Positions 21,393-34,257 of a stretch of 64,000 nt of DNA are shown piece after piece. Both the position numbers and the translations under genes were made by a program. The DNA comes from Ipomoea triloba (taxonomy: Eukaryota; Streptophyta; Magnoliopsida; Solanales; Convolvulaceae). Under the pieces are notes generated by a model. That model ran no database searches. It was not told the origin of the DNA and saw only the letters and a list, made by a program, of their open reading frames with translations. Location of the stretch: positions 13,866,384 through 13,930,383 of the forward strand of contig NC_044923.1 in assembly GCF_003576645.1 (NCBI RefSeq). Direction: 5' to 3'. How positions within the stretch are numbered: the stretch's first letter is position 1; every line of letters starts with the position of its first letter.

Positions 21393-23171
21393 GAGTCAAT
21401 TCCCTTTTTTATCCTAGACTTATACTGGCATAGACAATTTTAGTCCTCCATAAAAAATTTTGACAATTTATGGACACACTTATTGTGACGAGGACAATTT
21501 TAGTCCCCCGTCTATTATATGGTTAGTTGACCATCTAAATGGGGGACATTTATGTCAATTCACCAAAAATCAATCTCGTTAGAAGGTGTTGGGCTTGTTG
21601 ACCGTCTAATTGAGGGCTCAATCTCTCCCAACTCTTGCAATGCCAATGTCAACCCAGGCCTCTGTCCAACCTTCATGGCAGCTCCCATACGGACGAGAAA
21701 AACAGAGCATGAGATCGCCGGAAATAGACAAAAATACTTGCCGGAAAAATCCGAACAACATGAGACCATTTATCCTGTTGTCAATGTTTCCATAGAAATC
21801 CCAGTCGAATCATCAACCAAGAAATTTCTCCGGCAAGTCCAGTTGAGCAACCACCTGCATAAGCACCCTAGTTCAGAGACCCGAGACCACCCAAGCCGGC
21901 TGGAAAAATATGGACAATCAGTCTAAAACTTCATACACCATTTTAAAGTAGTAAAGTCTTACAAGGGAGTCGTTAAGCAATGAATCTATCATCGGAGGAG
22001 TCCCATTAACCGGAAAGAACACCCAACTCCAGAAGCTCGCCCAACCTTCATTCTATCGCAAGTTCGCAACACCGGCCAAGAAAACCTTCATCTCATGCAA
22101 AGCAATGAACCTCAAATCTCCAGTCAAGTATCCAAAAAACACCTTGCAATTTTCAAAACGCAACAGAGCTTCAAACTGGCCGTTGAGATCACAGTCTTTA
22201 CGACCACCTAACAACATGGACTGGAGACAACTAAAATGGCCGGAAAAATGTGGACTATCAAAGAGAAATGCTGGAACCACGCCACCATTCACCTTCCCCA
22301 ACTTCGTCCGAACACCACGACGCCATTTTCAGTTCAAAATCCAGTAACAGTCATTAGGCGGAGATAATCTCATGCCGGCGGACAACCTTGTCGGAGAGTC
22401 AATAAACTCTAGAAAATCAGCCAAGGCAAGCCATATTTAAGGGAATCACCATCTCACAAACAATCATATATCAAAGAGGAAGGAGCGAGGATGAACGAAC
22501 GTCATCATCTCGCACAAACAAAAACTCAGGAGAACAAAAACTTCCCCAAGACTTTGCAGACCGCAAGCCATCGGAGAATGGAGGCAGTCTCAGATATGTA
22601 ACTAGGATAACATCAGCAAAATGCAAGACAGCCGCCAGGAGCAGCAGTCAGTGTCGCCGGAGAGATCCCTCCATCAGTCGTCGGCCACCATACGTCACGG
22701 CAGGCCACAGAGTGAACTTGGTGATGACATCCATCTGCCGGAATCTGAAGTGGCCACCGAAAAATAAAACAGCAGAGAACGGAGAAAGACAAGATGCTAC
22801 CTTCAAGATTCTATTCCGGTGGAGCCGTCGGCTTGTCTTCAACGCCGAGAAGAAATGACGGGGCCATTTTTGTTCTTTGTTTGAAAAACCCAGAAAATGC
22901 AAACTTGTCTCGTAAATCATGTTTTGAATTCAAACAAAACAAAAAATGGTAAAAGCGAATGAAGTCAGATTAAAATCAACAAAAAGGAACATCCATTTTG
23001 GTGAATTGACAGAAATGCCCCTCATTTCAATCGTCAATTAACGAGATAATAGACGGAGGATCAAAATTGTCCTCGTCACAATAAGTGTGTCCATAAACTG
23101 TCAAAATTTGTTATGGAGGACTAAAATTGTCTGTGCCACTATAAGCCTAGGACCAAAAAGGGAATTGACTC
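21393..23171. mobile_element. Mutator-like (MULE) non-autonomous element with ~170-bp TIRs, TSD TTATTCTAAC
   Basis: The first and last roughly 170 bases are inverted copies of each other, from GAGTCAATTCCC to the mirrored GGGAATTGACTC. TTATTCTAAC (10 bp) flanks both ends (21383-21392 and 23172-23181). Long TIRs with a 9-11 bp duplication fit the Mutator superfamily. The 1.4 kb interior is more GC-rich and full of CCGG-containing motifs but shows no transposase. The longest open stretches, 21552-21926 plus and 22648-22920 minus, are unrecognised. It may carry captured host sequence. Confidence 0.85.
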
Positions 23172-23181
23172 TTATTCTAAC

Positions 23182-23425
23182 TATTACACTGTATAGCATT
23201 GTAAACCCTAAATCATATACGTAAATAAATAGCATGAATTTAGGCTTACCTTTGTTCTCTTTGTGTGCTCTCCTCTTACTGCCTATAACACAGGATGCAG
23301 TTAACTTCTTCATCTCTGATTTGTTGCTCTAATACTGCCAATATGTGATGCTTGTATTCTGATTCGGAGTGGTTTATATCAATCAAGGATGGAGCTTTTA
23401 TAGAACTGTATGTTATGCATTTAAT
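23182..23425. other. Sequence between MULE and hAT insertions
   Basis: No gene seen. It is the flanking DNA into which both the MULE and the hAT element inserted; it continues at 24375. Confidence 0.4.
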
Positions 23426-24366
23426 TAGAGCCGTCAAAACGAGCTTAACCCGCCCCGCCCCGCCAAAAGGGTGGGGCGGGCTCTGATTTTCAAAGCTCAT
23501 ATTATGACGGGCTTTTTCGCCCGCCCCGCCTAAACCCGCGGGCTTAGTAGGGCGGGCTACCCGCCAAGCCCGCCTATTAATTAAAAAAAATGAATTTGGC
23601 TTCCCCCACCGCCAGGCACCATTGCACCAGTCCATTGAGAATAATAATAAAAAAAATTCTTATTCCTAAAGTATTCCTTCAACATTCCAATTTCCAATTT
23701 ATTGAAGAAATAAAAATCAAATTCCACTGCCCAATACCCAATTGCCCATTCCCTAATCCCTTTAAAATCATTTTTTTGTTTTTGAAACACTGAATTGCCC
23801 ATTTCCTAATCCCTTTAGACCCATTTTTCTGTTTTGAAATACTAAACAATGCAGCGAAGGATTCAACTTGCATTTTCACAGCAATGGCGGACGGCAGGAC
23901 GCAGAGCATGATGTGGCTTCCGGACAACCAAAGAAGAGAACGTTCAAGAAGTTCAGCTTCAGGGGCGTGGATCTAGATACTCTCCTCGACATGTCCACTG
24001 ATGATCTCGTTAAGCTCTTCACTGCTCGGCATCGATCTATTACTTGTGTTCTATCAAATTGGTTTTGTACTATGCATTTTCCAAATCTCTGAAGTTTTAT
24101 CTTAAAAAATAAAAAACCACTGAACCTAAAGTCCTAAACCCAATCGCACTATCGCAATCTGTCCTTAAATTTTCATACCTTAAATTTTCATCTCTTCCCT
24201 TCTTCAATGTCGAACGATCACAGTTTGGCGGCCCCCCGTGGGGGCTCCGCGGGCAGGGCATTTCTTAGGCTCGCTTTTTGGCGGGCTTTTTAGCTCGTCC
24301 CGCTGACGGGGCGGGTTTTGGCGGGCTTTGGCGGGGCGGGCCTCGCCGGCCCGTTTGACAGCTCTA
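23426..24366 (+). mobile_element. hAT non-autonomous element carrying an RPS15 fragment, TSD CATTTAAT
   Basis: Terminal inverted repeats TAGAGCCGTCAAAACG and CGTTTGACAGCTCTA, with an 8-bp duplication CATTTAAT on both sides (23418-23425, 24367-24374), as for hAT elements. Subterminal regions are packed with GGGCGGG / CCCGCCC motifs, the likely transposase-binding repeats. The middle third is unlike the ends and contains a piece of a host ribosomal protein gene. No hAT transposase is present. A second assembled copy without its left end is at 29147-29685. Confidence 0.88.
23884..24029 (+). pseudogene. RPS15: Captured 5' fragment of cytosolic ribosomal protein S15 (uS19) gene
   Basis: From ATG 23884 the translation is shifted after three codons by a short insertion. 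It then reads [16 protein letters not shown] followed by [13 protein letters not shown] and stops matching near 24029. That is the conserved N-terminal region of plant cytosolic RPS15, a small-subunit head protein. The rest of the gene, including the basic RNA-binding core, is missing. The preceding 60 bases may be its 5' UTR. The fragment lies inside the hAT element, so it was captured rather than being a resident gene. It cannot make a working protein. Confidence 0.85.
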
Positions 24367-24374
24367 CATTTAAT

Positions 24375-25039
24375 ACTTTGTTGTTGATCTAGGAATATAA
24401 AGAGGGAATACAAGCAGTTTCAAACAGTTTAATAAAGTAGCCTATTTGATGACTGTGCAATTTCCACTATAATATATTTATCTTCAATTTACTACAGAAC
24501 TAATGAAGTTATTTTATTTGAATTGATTCTGCTTTGGTGACTTTACACATCTGCATGCATAATATGTTAGGATTATATTTTCGGGTGATTATTTTTCACC
24601 TAAATTATGGAAAGGCATTTTCATAATAGAGTAGAATCAACTTCAACTACAATTAACTACAACATATTTTAAGTTATGTAATTTTAATTGATGTGATAGT
24701 AAGTGTGCATATTGTCATTGGTAGTACAACACAGTGTGTATACTTGGTGCCTTTAACTGTGCATCAAAAGTTTGATTCTATTTCAAGGGGTTCTGTTTTT
24801 ATTATAAGGCATTCTAATTAGTACACTCTCATTTGTTAGGACAAATTATGAGTATTTATTTGATTTAAATTGTCAATGTTTTAAATTTTAACCTGTTTAA
24901 CTTGTTTGCAGGTTTTGAAACAGCATAAATTGTCTCTTATACCAACTGAGGAATACATACCATCTCAGATTCAGTTTAGTCTTAGGTAAATGTAAGTGTA
25001 TTATTGGGCTGTTGCACACATCATTTACATATCATAGTG
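24375..25039. other. Non-coding flank with a possible isolated exon at 24912-24985
   Basis: AT-rich. One stretch, 24912-24985, is bounded by TTTGCAG and GTAAATG and is open (LKQHKLSLIPTEEYIPSQ). It could be an exon of an unrecognised or captured gene. I cannot connect it to other exons with confidence. Confidence 0.25.
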
Positions 25040-25345
25040 ATATACTATTATGGGTGTTAGCGAACAGAGCTTTCGGTAAACTACTCGTGTTTGTGTTCGG
25101 TAAGCGTTTGTTTATGTTCGTTTATTAAGGTAAACGAACATAAATGAACAAATTTTAGAGCTCGGTTCATAAACGAATAGAGTCTGAACAACTGTAGGCT
25201 CGTTTGTTAAGAGCTCGTGAACAAGCTAGTTTGTGTTCGTTTATTAATGTTAATGAACAAGTTTGTTTAGTGTTCGTTAGTTTTGTAGTTGTGTTGTTTG
25301 TTTGGTTATTGTTCGTGAACGTACATTATTTATTGTTCATAAATG
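25040..25345. repeat. GTTCGTTTA-type MITE fragment
   Basis: Dense repeats of GTTCGTTTA, TAAACGAACA and GAGCTCG on both strands, the pattern of hAT-like MITEs with subterminal GTTCG repeats. The left edge (GGGTGTTAGCGAACAGAGC) looks terminal but no matching right end is present, so it is truncated. Second assembled copy near 30365-30655. Confidence 0.45.
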
Positions 25346-25784
25346 AATTGTGATCATGAACATGTGCAGGTGTTTGGTTATTAAGTGTTAACGTTATGAA
25401 CTATGCATGTTTAAACCATAGTGCACCTATTACAGTACTTAGGTAAACCCTTGAGCCATAACTAATAACATCGTACAACTCGGAATCATGGCCTCTCAAA
25501 ATGTAAGTCTGACTTGCTACTGAGTCAATTCCATGTCTTTGTTTTGCTATACCCATGTAGGCATCAAGTAACCTACATAGCAGTAATATGACAACAACAA
25601 CAAACTTGAAACAATGAAGTTATTAGAAATAATGGAACAATCAATTTTTAAACTAAATTTCTTTTGTTCTGACCAACATACCCACCACATAAAACACACA
25701 AGATGCCATCCATGGCATATTTGTTCATAATGGGGCCAAAACCAAACAGAAATCCATAATTGGTTACAGTTATGAAAATTCAAC
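25346..25784. other. Spacer downstream of the minus-strand RPA-like gene
   Basis: No supported gene. It contains an inverted pair ATGTAGG...CCTACAT near 25555-25579 that could be part of the missing Helitron 3' end, but no CTAG follows at the expected place. Confidence 0.3.
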
Positions 25785-28064
25785 TTAGGACAATTTTTCC
25801 TTCTTTACAATAGCCTCCTTAGGCTTCTTAGAGCTCTGTGTGCTTGAGAATTCATCCAAAAGACTTCTCTTCACAGCCCCACATCCACTATTAGTAAACT
25901 CTTTCGTTGAATCTTGTTGAGTGATTGGGCTTACCACCTCATCATCAGACACAAATTCCTATGAAATACCATTTGAGAGATGTTAAGTCTTATTGTTTCC
26001 TAGTACTAGTATTAGATACTAATTACCTGTAGGTACTTGTCTAAAATAATTAGTCTTGATTGGTTTGTAAATTACCTCATCAACATCCCCACCAATTAAA
26101 CCTTCCAAGGCTAGCTCTTCATTTTCGGTTGCCTCAAGCAGCTAGGGATAGTGCATATCTACCAAGGCACGATCGTTAATAATCTTCATAACTGCGAAAG
26201 CATTATGAAGATTCTCGAATTGCTCATTTCGAATTGTAATTCTGAACAACATAGCGTACCCACGTAGTGCCAATATCTCCGGTGGAAAAACATTCAAACA
26301 CTATCATTTAAGTCCACATTACCATTAGATTTAGAATTCAAATTAGTTAAAGTGTTTGAAGTGTAACAAAAAAGGTAAATATAAGATCATTTTCGATACC
26401 TTAGGATACTTTGCATGCAAGTCACTTGATGTCATACCAATTAGCTTTGCACATTCTCTGTCCCATAAAAGAAATGTGACATTCCCATCCCTATCCACAA
26501 CTCTAACCTTCAAACGGTAACACAATATACCTTCACCCCATATTCGTTTACACTTCTCACCTTCCAAAAAACCCTTATTATTAAGTTTCAATTTGTTATT
26601 GCAACCCCTAGTTCTGCAAAAGCTGTAACACAATCCTTTGTCACTCTCAATCTCTACAATTTGGCAATGACCCAAAACTCTTCGTATTAAAGTCCATTAA
26701 ATTAAACAACAAAAAACAGAATTAGATTAATCTAATATAAAAAAAATGAGATGGTTATTTTGAAGAGCCATTAATGTGCCTCAATTACCTGTCTCATAGC
26801 ATAAACATTAGAAATAGTGCTAATGACCATTGATCCACTTGAAAATATGTCTAATGAAAATTAGCTTGTGACAGGTTGGACAATGTATTTATACTTCTCA
26901 ATGAAGTTTGCACATCACTTAGACTATAAAAATCATTAAGATCAATTAGAATGCAACAAAAAAAAAAAGAAGATGGATTAGGAGAGGTTAATTGGCATTC
27001 TTATCTATTTTGCACATCACTTAGACTAACATTTGCATTGTATTGATTTTATTTTTAATTTATTTACCTTTCTTTAAATTCAATGAACTCAAGCCAATCC
27101 TTATTGATCAAAATCTACGTTGCCTCATAAAACTTGACAGCTTCACATCTCCTACTACAGAGCATTGGAAGTTAGGTAACTTACAGTTTATTTGCTTAAC
27201 TAATTAAGGAGTACATTATTAAAAAAAAAGATTAATTGGTAACAATTTACTTATTATTTAAGACAATCTTAATTCTTACAATCTGTAGTATGACAATCAC
27301 ACCACCATTGTATTCTGTATTAAACCAAGGTTCAATCTCAGAGACATGATGGTCCCAAACTGTACATCTCAGTTATTCACACCTACAAATTTATGAAACA
27401 ATTAAACACATAGTATTAAACTGTAAATTATAAAAATGGTCAGTTTTAATGCAAATTAATTGTTACATTTCATCTTCTAGCACAAAATCAATCAGTCTAG
27501 AAGGTTTTCCAGCAACAAATTTGTCCATAGGAGAATGTACCTCAACCAACCTACCTATTACATCTATATGCATGAAACCACAAAAGATTTAAATAACATG
27601 ACAGTGTATTTTTTAACAGATTTAAATAATATAAAGATAATGTGACCTATGTTACCTATTAGCTGCTTATCATCAAAGCCTTCAAGAGATTTCAACTAAC
27701 TGAATGATTTGAGACGGCACATTGCTTTAGGGAAGTTGATTTGCTTATACTCCCTCATCACTTCAGTCGAGTACATGAACTTGATCATTAATTTACTTTC
27801 GCAAGTTTTGTAGGTATAGAAGGTTGAGATAACCAAAAAGTTTTTTTTTTAATCAAATATACCTTTCCTTCTTTGAAAGTGTTTTGAAATTCACGGACAT
27901 ACTTGTTGAGAATATGTCCATGCGCATAACTACACTTAATGCCAAAAAGTTACCTCTTTGTCGTGAAACACACATTCACGATACTTAATGCAATCCGGAA
28001 GAGTGCGGTCAGGTACTGTGTACATTCCAACACACCTTAGCGTGATGGCACTCGCGGTTCTCAT
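25785..28064 (-). pseudogene. Helitron RPA1-like protein, degraded (assembled copy 1)
   Basis: Minus-strand multi-exon gene. Likely start ATG at 28064-28062 (MRTASAITLR), leading into an OB-fold N-terminal region (DRTLPDCIKYRECVFHDKE). The DBD-C exon is at about 26396-26675, with zinc-ribbon Cys residues (CRTRGC; the second pair is degraded to a single EKCK) and VRVVDRDGN plus LLWDREC. The next exon (PPEILALRGYAMLF) holds an in-frame TAG near 26140 (HYP then stop). The last exon (about 25785-25965) encodes a basic tail KKPKEAIVKKEK and TAA. It is the same family as the RPA gene at 22-744. Frame breaks near 27950 and the TAG make it a pseudogene. Confidence 0.75.
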
Positions 28065-28483
28065 GGGCGTGACCTCGTTAGCCAAAAGGAACAAAGCGCC
28101 ATATGTAATTTATCTATTTTTTGTATTCTAATCCGCTGTTTGTATTGTAATGCTACTGACGTGATAGTAGTGGTAGTTATATATCGCTAGAGGTGGTAAT
28201 GGCAACAATTGGGAAACCAACAGTTATATAAATCAGAATAAATGTTACGTCTTTCCAAAAGTCGTAACATTTAAATTTGAACCAAAATACAATGTAAACC
28301 ATTAATGCAAATAACCCTTAAACTAAATGAACCCTACATTTATCGGCGACTTTTCACATATACATTATAATCCGCATGGGTGGGAATTTGCAAAACAACT
28401 CAATAACCCAAAACGGTACCCTTTTTTTTACCACTCTTGGGCGGAAATTTTTCCACAACGATTTTGTTTTATTATAGATAGGA
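25785..28483 (-). mobile_element. Second Helitron (minus), RPA-only, 5' terminus at 28483
   Basis: On the minus strand the sequence starts TCCTATCTATAATAAAAC at 28483, preceded by A, as at a Helitron 5' end (A then TC, with an A/T-rich start). The RPA-like gene lies inside, in the same orientation. No Rep/helicase and no clear hairpin-CTRR end were found on the left, so the 3' end is unresolved and the coordinates given run only to the RPA stop. Second assembled copy at 31095 to about 33794. Confidence 0.55.
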
Positions 28484-28558
28484 TTCTAGTAAAATGAATT
28501 GTGATAACCTATTAACTACTTGTACATAATAAATCTGTTATCAATTAAATTCAATTAC

Positions 28559-29146
<588 letters not shown>

Positions 29147-29207
29147 ATTTTTCTGTTTTGAAATACTAAACAATGCAGCGAAGGATTCAACTTGCATTTT
29201 CACAGCA

Positions 29208-29352
29208 ATGGCGGACGGCAGGACGCAGAGCATGATGTGCTTCCGGACAACCAAAGAAGAGAACGTTCAAGAAGTTCAGCTTCAGGGGCGTGGATCTAGA
29301 TACTCTCCTCGACATGTCCACTGATGATCTCGTTAAGCTCTTCACTGCTCGG
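29208..29352 (+). pseudogene. RPS15: RPS15 fragment, second assembled copy
   Basis: Same captured RPS15 segment as 23884-24029, one base shorter (GATGTGCTTCC against GATGTGGCTTCC). Inside the probable false duplication, so probably not a separate locus. The hAT right end of this copy is at 29685. Confidence 0.75.
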
Positions 29353-31094
29353 CATCGATCTATTACTTGTGTTCTATCAAATTGGTTTTGTACTATGCAT
29401 TTTCAAAATCTCTGAAGTTTTATCTTAAAAAATAAAAAACCACTGAACCTAAAGTCCTAAACCCAATCGCACTATCGCAATCTGTCCTTAAATTTTCATA
29501 CCTTAAATTTCATCTCTTCCCTTCTTCAATGTCGAACGATCACAGTTTGGCGGCCCCGTGGGGGCTCCGCGGGCAGGGCATTTCTTAGGCTCGCTTTTTG
29601 GCGGGCTTTTTAGCTCGTCCCGCTGACGGGCGGGTTTTGGCGGGCTTTGGCGGGGCGGGCCTCGCCGGCCCGTTTGACAGCTCTACATTTAATACTTTGT
29701 TGTTGATCTAGGAATATAAAGAGGGAATACAAGCAGTTTCAAACAGTTTAATAAAGTAGCCTATTTGATGACTGTGCAATTTCCACTATAATATATTTAT
29801 CTTCAATTTACTACAGAATAATGAGTTATTTTATTTGAATTGATTCTGCTTTGGTGACTTTACACATCTGCATGCATAATATGTTAGGATTATATTTTCG
29901 GGTGATTATTTTTCACCTAAATTATGGAAAGGCATTTTCATAATAGAGTAGAATCAACTTCAACTACAATTAACTACAACATATTTTAAGTTATGTAATT
30001 TTAATTGATGTGATAGTAGTGTGCATATTGTCATTGGTAGTACAACACAGTGTGGTATACTTGGTGCCTTTAACTGTGCATCAAAAGTTTGATTCTATTT
30101 CAAGGGGTTCTGTTTTTTATTATAAGGCATTCTAATTAGTACACTCTCATTTGTTAGGACAAATTATAGTATTTATTTGATTTAAATTGTCAATGTTTAA
30201 ATTTTAACCTGTTTAACTTGTTTGCAGGTTTTGAAACAGCATAAATTGTCTCTTATACCAACTGAGGAATACATACCATCTCAGATTCAGTTTAGTCTTA
30301 GGTAAATGTAAGTGTATTATTGGGCTGTTGCACACATCATTACATATCATAGTGATATACTATTATGGGTGTTAGCGAACAGAGCTTTCGGTAACTACTC
30401 GTGTTTGTGTTCGGTAAGCGTTGTTTATGTTCGTTTATTAAGGTAAACGAACATAAATGAACAAATTTTAGAGCTCGGTTCATAAACGAATAGAGTCTGA
30501 ACAACTGTAGGCTCGTTTGTTAAGAGCTCGTGAACAAGCTAGTTTGTGTTCGTTTATTAATGTTAATGAACAAGTTGTTTAGTGTTCGTTAGTTTTGTAG
30601 TTGTTGTTTGTTTGGTTATTGTTCGTGAACGTACATTATTTATTGTTCATAAATGAATTTGTGATCATGAACATGTGCAGGTGTTTGGTTATTAAGTGTT
30701 AACGTTATGAACTATGCATGTTTAAACCATAGTGCACCTATTACAGTACTTAGGTAAACCCTTGAGCCATAACTAATAACATCGTACAACTCGGAATCAT
30801 GGCCTCTCAAAATGTAAGTCTGACTTGCTACTGAGTCAATTCCATGTCTTTGTTTTGCTATACCATGTAGGCATCAAGTAACCTACATAGCAGTAATATG
30901 ACAACAACAACAAACTTGAAACAATGAAGTTATTAGAAATAATGGAACAATCAATTTTTAAACTAAATTTCTTTTGTTCTGACCAACATACCCACCACAT
31001 AAAACACACAAGATGCCATCCATGGCATATTTGTTCATAATGGGGCCAAAACCAAACAGAAATCCATAATTGGTTACAGTTATGAAAATTCAAC

Positions 31095-33373
31095 TTAGGA
31101 CAATTTTTCCTTCTTTACAATAGCCTCCTTAGGCTTCTTAGAGCTCTGTGTGCTTGAGAATTCATCCAAAAGACTTCTCTTCACAGCCCCACATCCACTA
31201 TTAGTAAACTCTTTCGTTGAATCTTGTTGAGTGATTGGGCTTACCACCTCATCATCAGACACAAATTCCTATGAAATACCATTTGAGAGATGTTAAGTCT
31301 TATTGTTTCCTAGTACTAGTATTAGATACTAATTACCTGTAGGTACTTGTCTAAAATAATTAGTCTTGATTGGTTTGTAATTACCTCATCAACATCCCCA
31401 CCAATTAAACCTTCCAAGGCTAGCTCTTCATTTTCGGTTGCCTCAAGCAGCTAGGGATAGTGCATATCTACCAAGGCACGATCGTTAATAATCTTCATAA
31501 CTGCGAAAGCATTATGAAGATTCTCGAATTGCTCATTTCGAATTGTAATTCTGAACAACATAGCGTACCCACGTAGTGCCAATATCTCCGGTGGAAAAAC
31601 ATTCAAACACTATCATTTAAGTCCACATTACCATTAGATTTAGAATTCAAATTAGTTAAAGTGTTTGAAGTGTAACAAAAAAGGTAAATATAAGATCATT
31701 TTCGATACCTTAGGATACTTTGCATGCAAGTCACTTGATGTCATACCAATTAGCTTTGCACATTCTCTGTCCCATAAAAGAAATGTGACATTCCCATCCC
31801 TATCCACAACTCTAACCTTCAAACGGTAACACAATATACCTTCACCCCATATTCGTTTACACTTCTCACCTTCCAAAAAACCCTTATTATTAAGTTTCAA
31901 TTTGTTATTGCAACCCCTAGTTCTGCAAAAGCTGTAACACAATCCTTTGTCACTCTCAATCTCTACAATTTGGCAATGACCCAAAACTCTTCGTATTAAA
32001 GTCCATTAAATTAAACAACAAAAAACAGAATTAGATTAATCTAATATAAAAAAAAGAGATGGTTATTTTGAAGAGCCATTAATGTGCCTCAATTACCTGT
32101 CTCATAGCATAAACATTAGAAATAGTGCTAATGACCATTGATCCACTTGAAAATATGTCTAATGAAAATTAGCTTGTGACAGGTTGGACAATGTATTTAA
32201 TACTTCTCAATGAAGTTTGCACATCACTTAGACTATAAAATCATTAAGATCAATTAGAATGCAACAAAAAAAAAAAGAAGATGGATTAGGAGAGGTTAAT
32301 TGGCATTCTTATCTATTTTGCACATCACTTAGACTAACATTTGCATTGTATTGATTTTATTTTTAATTTATTTACCTTTCTTTAAATTCAATGAACTCAA
32401 GCCAATCCTTATTGATCAAAATCTACGTTGCCTCATAAAACTTGACAGCTTCACATCTCCTACTACAGAGCATTGGAAGTTAGGTAACTTACAGTTTATT
32501 TGCTTAACTAATTAAGGAGTACATTATTAAAAAAAAAGATTAATTGGTAACAATTTACTTATTATTTAAGACAATCTTAATTCTTACAATCTGTAGTATG
32601 ACAATCACACCACCATTGTATTCTGTATTAAACCAAGGTTCAATCTCAGAGACATGATGGTCCCAAACTGTACATCTCAGTTATTCACACCTACAAATTT
32701 ATGAAACAATTAAACACATAGTATTAAAACTGTAAATTATAAAATGGTCAGTTTTAATGCAAATTAATTGTTACATTTCATCTTCTAGCACAAAATCAAT
32801 CAGTCTAGAAGGTTTTCCAGCAACAAATTTGTCCATAGGAAGAATGTACCTCAACCAACCTACCTATTACATCTATATGCATGAAACCACAAAAGATTTA
32901 AATAACATGACAGTGTATTTTTTAACAGATTTAAATAATATACAAGATAATGTGACCTATGTTACCCTATTAGCTGCTTATCATCAAAGCCTTCAAGAGA
33001 TTTCAACTAACTGAATGATTTGAGACGCACATTGCTTTAGGGAAGTTGATTTGCTTATACTCCCTCATCACTTCAGTCGAGTACATGAACTTGATCATTA
33101 ATTTACTTTCGCAAGTTTTGTAGGTATAGAAGGTTGAGATAACCAAAAAGTTTTTTTTTTAATCAAATATACCTTTCCTTCCTTTGAAAGTGTTTTGAAA
33201 TTCACGGACATACTTGTTGAGAATATGTCCATGCGCATAACTACACTTAATGCCAAAAGTTACCTCTTTGTCGTGAAACACACATTCACGATACTTAATG
33301 CAATCCGGAAGAGTGCGGTCAGGTACTGTGTACATTCCAACACACCTTAGCGTGATGGCACTCGCGTTCTCAT
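31095..33373 (-). pseudogene. Helitron RPA1-like protein, second assembled copy
   Basis: Same minus-strand RPA pseudogene as 25785-28064, with the same in-frame stop and a few extra single-base indels, for example one G missing just after the start. Within the probable false duplication. The zinc-ribbon exon is at about 31705-31984. Confidence 0.7.
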
Positions 33374-33868
33374 GGGCGTGACCTCGTTAGCCAAAAGGAA
33401 CAAAGCGCCATATGTATTTATCTATTTTTTGTATTCTAATCCGCTGTTTGTATTGTAATGCTACTGACGTGATAGTAGTGGTAGTTATATATCGCTAGAG
33501 GTGGTAATGGCAACAATTGGGAAACCAACAGTTTATATAAATCAGAATAAATGTTACGTCTTTCCAAAAGTCGTAACATTTAAATTTGAACCAAAATACA
33601 ATGTAAACCATTAATGCAAATAACCCTTAAACTAAATGAACCCCTACATTTATCGGCGACTTTTCACATATACATTATAATCCGCATGGGTGGGAATTTG
33701 CAAAACAACTCAATAACCCAAAACGGTACCCTTTTTTTTTACCACTCTTGGGCGGAAATTTTTCCACAACGATTTTGTTTTATTATAGATAGGATTCTAG
33801 TAAAATGAATTGTGATAACCTATTAACACTTGTACATAATAAAATCTGTTATCAATTAAATTCAATTC

Positions 33869-34242
33869 TACTACTGGAAAATTGCGATTTTTCCGACCAC
33901 ACCAAAATTTGGTCGAAAAGTTTGTTTTTTTTTTTTTCTCTTTTTTCGTCAAGCGGAAAAAGGGTCGAAAAAGTGGTCGAAAATTTCCGACCACGAAGAT
34001 ATGTGGTGGGAATTTCCGTTCACGATGATAAAAATGGTCGGAAATTCTTAGAGATTTTTTTCGAGGGCTAGCGAGTGGTCTAGCGGCCATTTTGGTGGTC
34101 GGAATTTCCGACCACCTTCCGTCTGTGGACGGAAATTCCGACCACGTATGAAGGTGGTCGGAAATAGACGCGTGTTTTTATTTTAAAGTTGACTTTTTTT
34201 CCGACCACTTTTGTAGGTTGTCGGAAATTCATTCATTATATA
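33869..34242 (+). repeat. CACTA left subterminal repeat array
   Basis: About a dozen copies of a CCGACCAC / GTGGTCGG core, in both orientations, within 370 bp. In En/Spm-type elements such arrays bind the smaller element-encoded protein and bring the ends together. The array is followed by the C15 tract and the leader of the transposase gene. Confidence 0.75.
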
Positions 34243-34257
34243 CCCCCCCCCCCCCCC

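Larger units (their letters stand above)
29147..34242. other. Probable false duplication of 23823-28929 after the gap
   Basis: The 5.1 kb after the gap repeats the 5.1 kb before it in the same order: part of the hAT element, spacer, MITE fragment, RPA pseudogene, Helitron end and CACTA left end. Differences are mostly single-base indels, many in homopolymers. It stops matching only where the contig before the gap ends. This is what an unmerged overlap of two contigs looks like. The right copy is the one that continues into the full CACTA element. Confidence 0.85.

Noticed and set aside
21552..22347. Plus-strand ORFs inside the MULE as host genes
   Set aside because: No recognisable domain and overlapping ORFs on both strands; kept only as possible captured sequence.
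24912..24985. Exon of a host gene disrupted by the MULE and hAT insertions
   Set aside because: Splice-like borders are present, but I could not link a second exon (a weak candidate lies near 21313-21360) or recognise the peptide.
25555..25579. ATGTAGG...CCTACAT inverted pair as the 3' hairpin of the second Helitron
   Set aside because: No CTRR at the expected distance on the minus strand.
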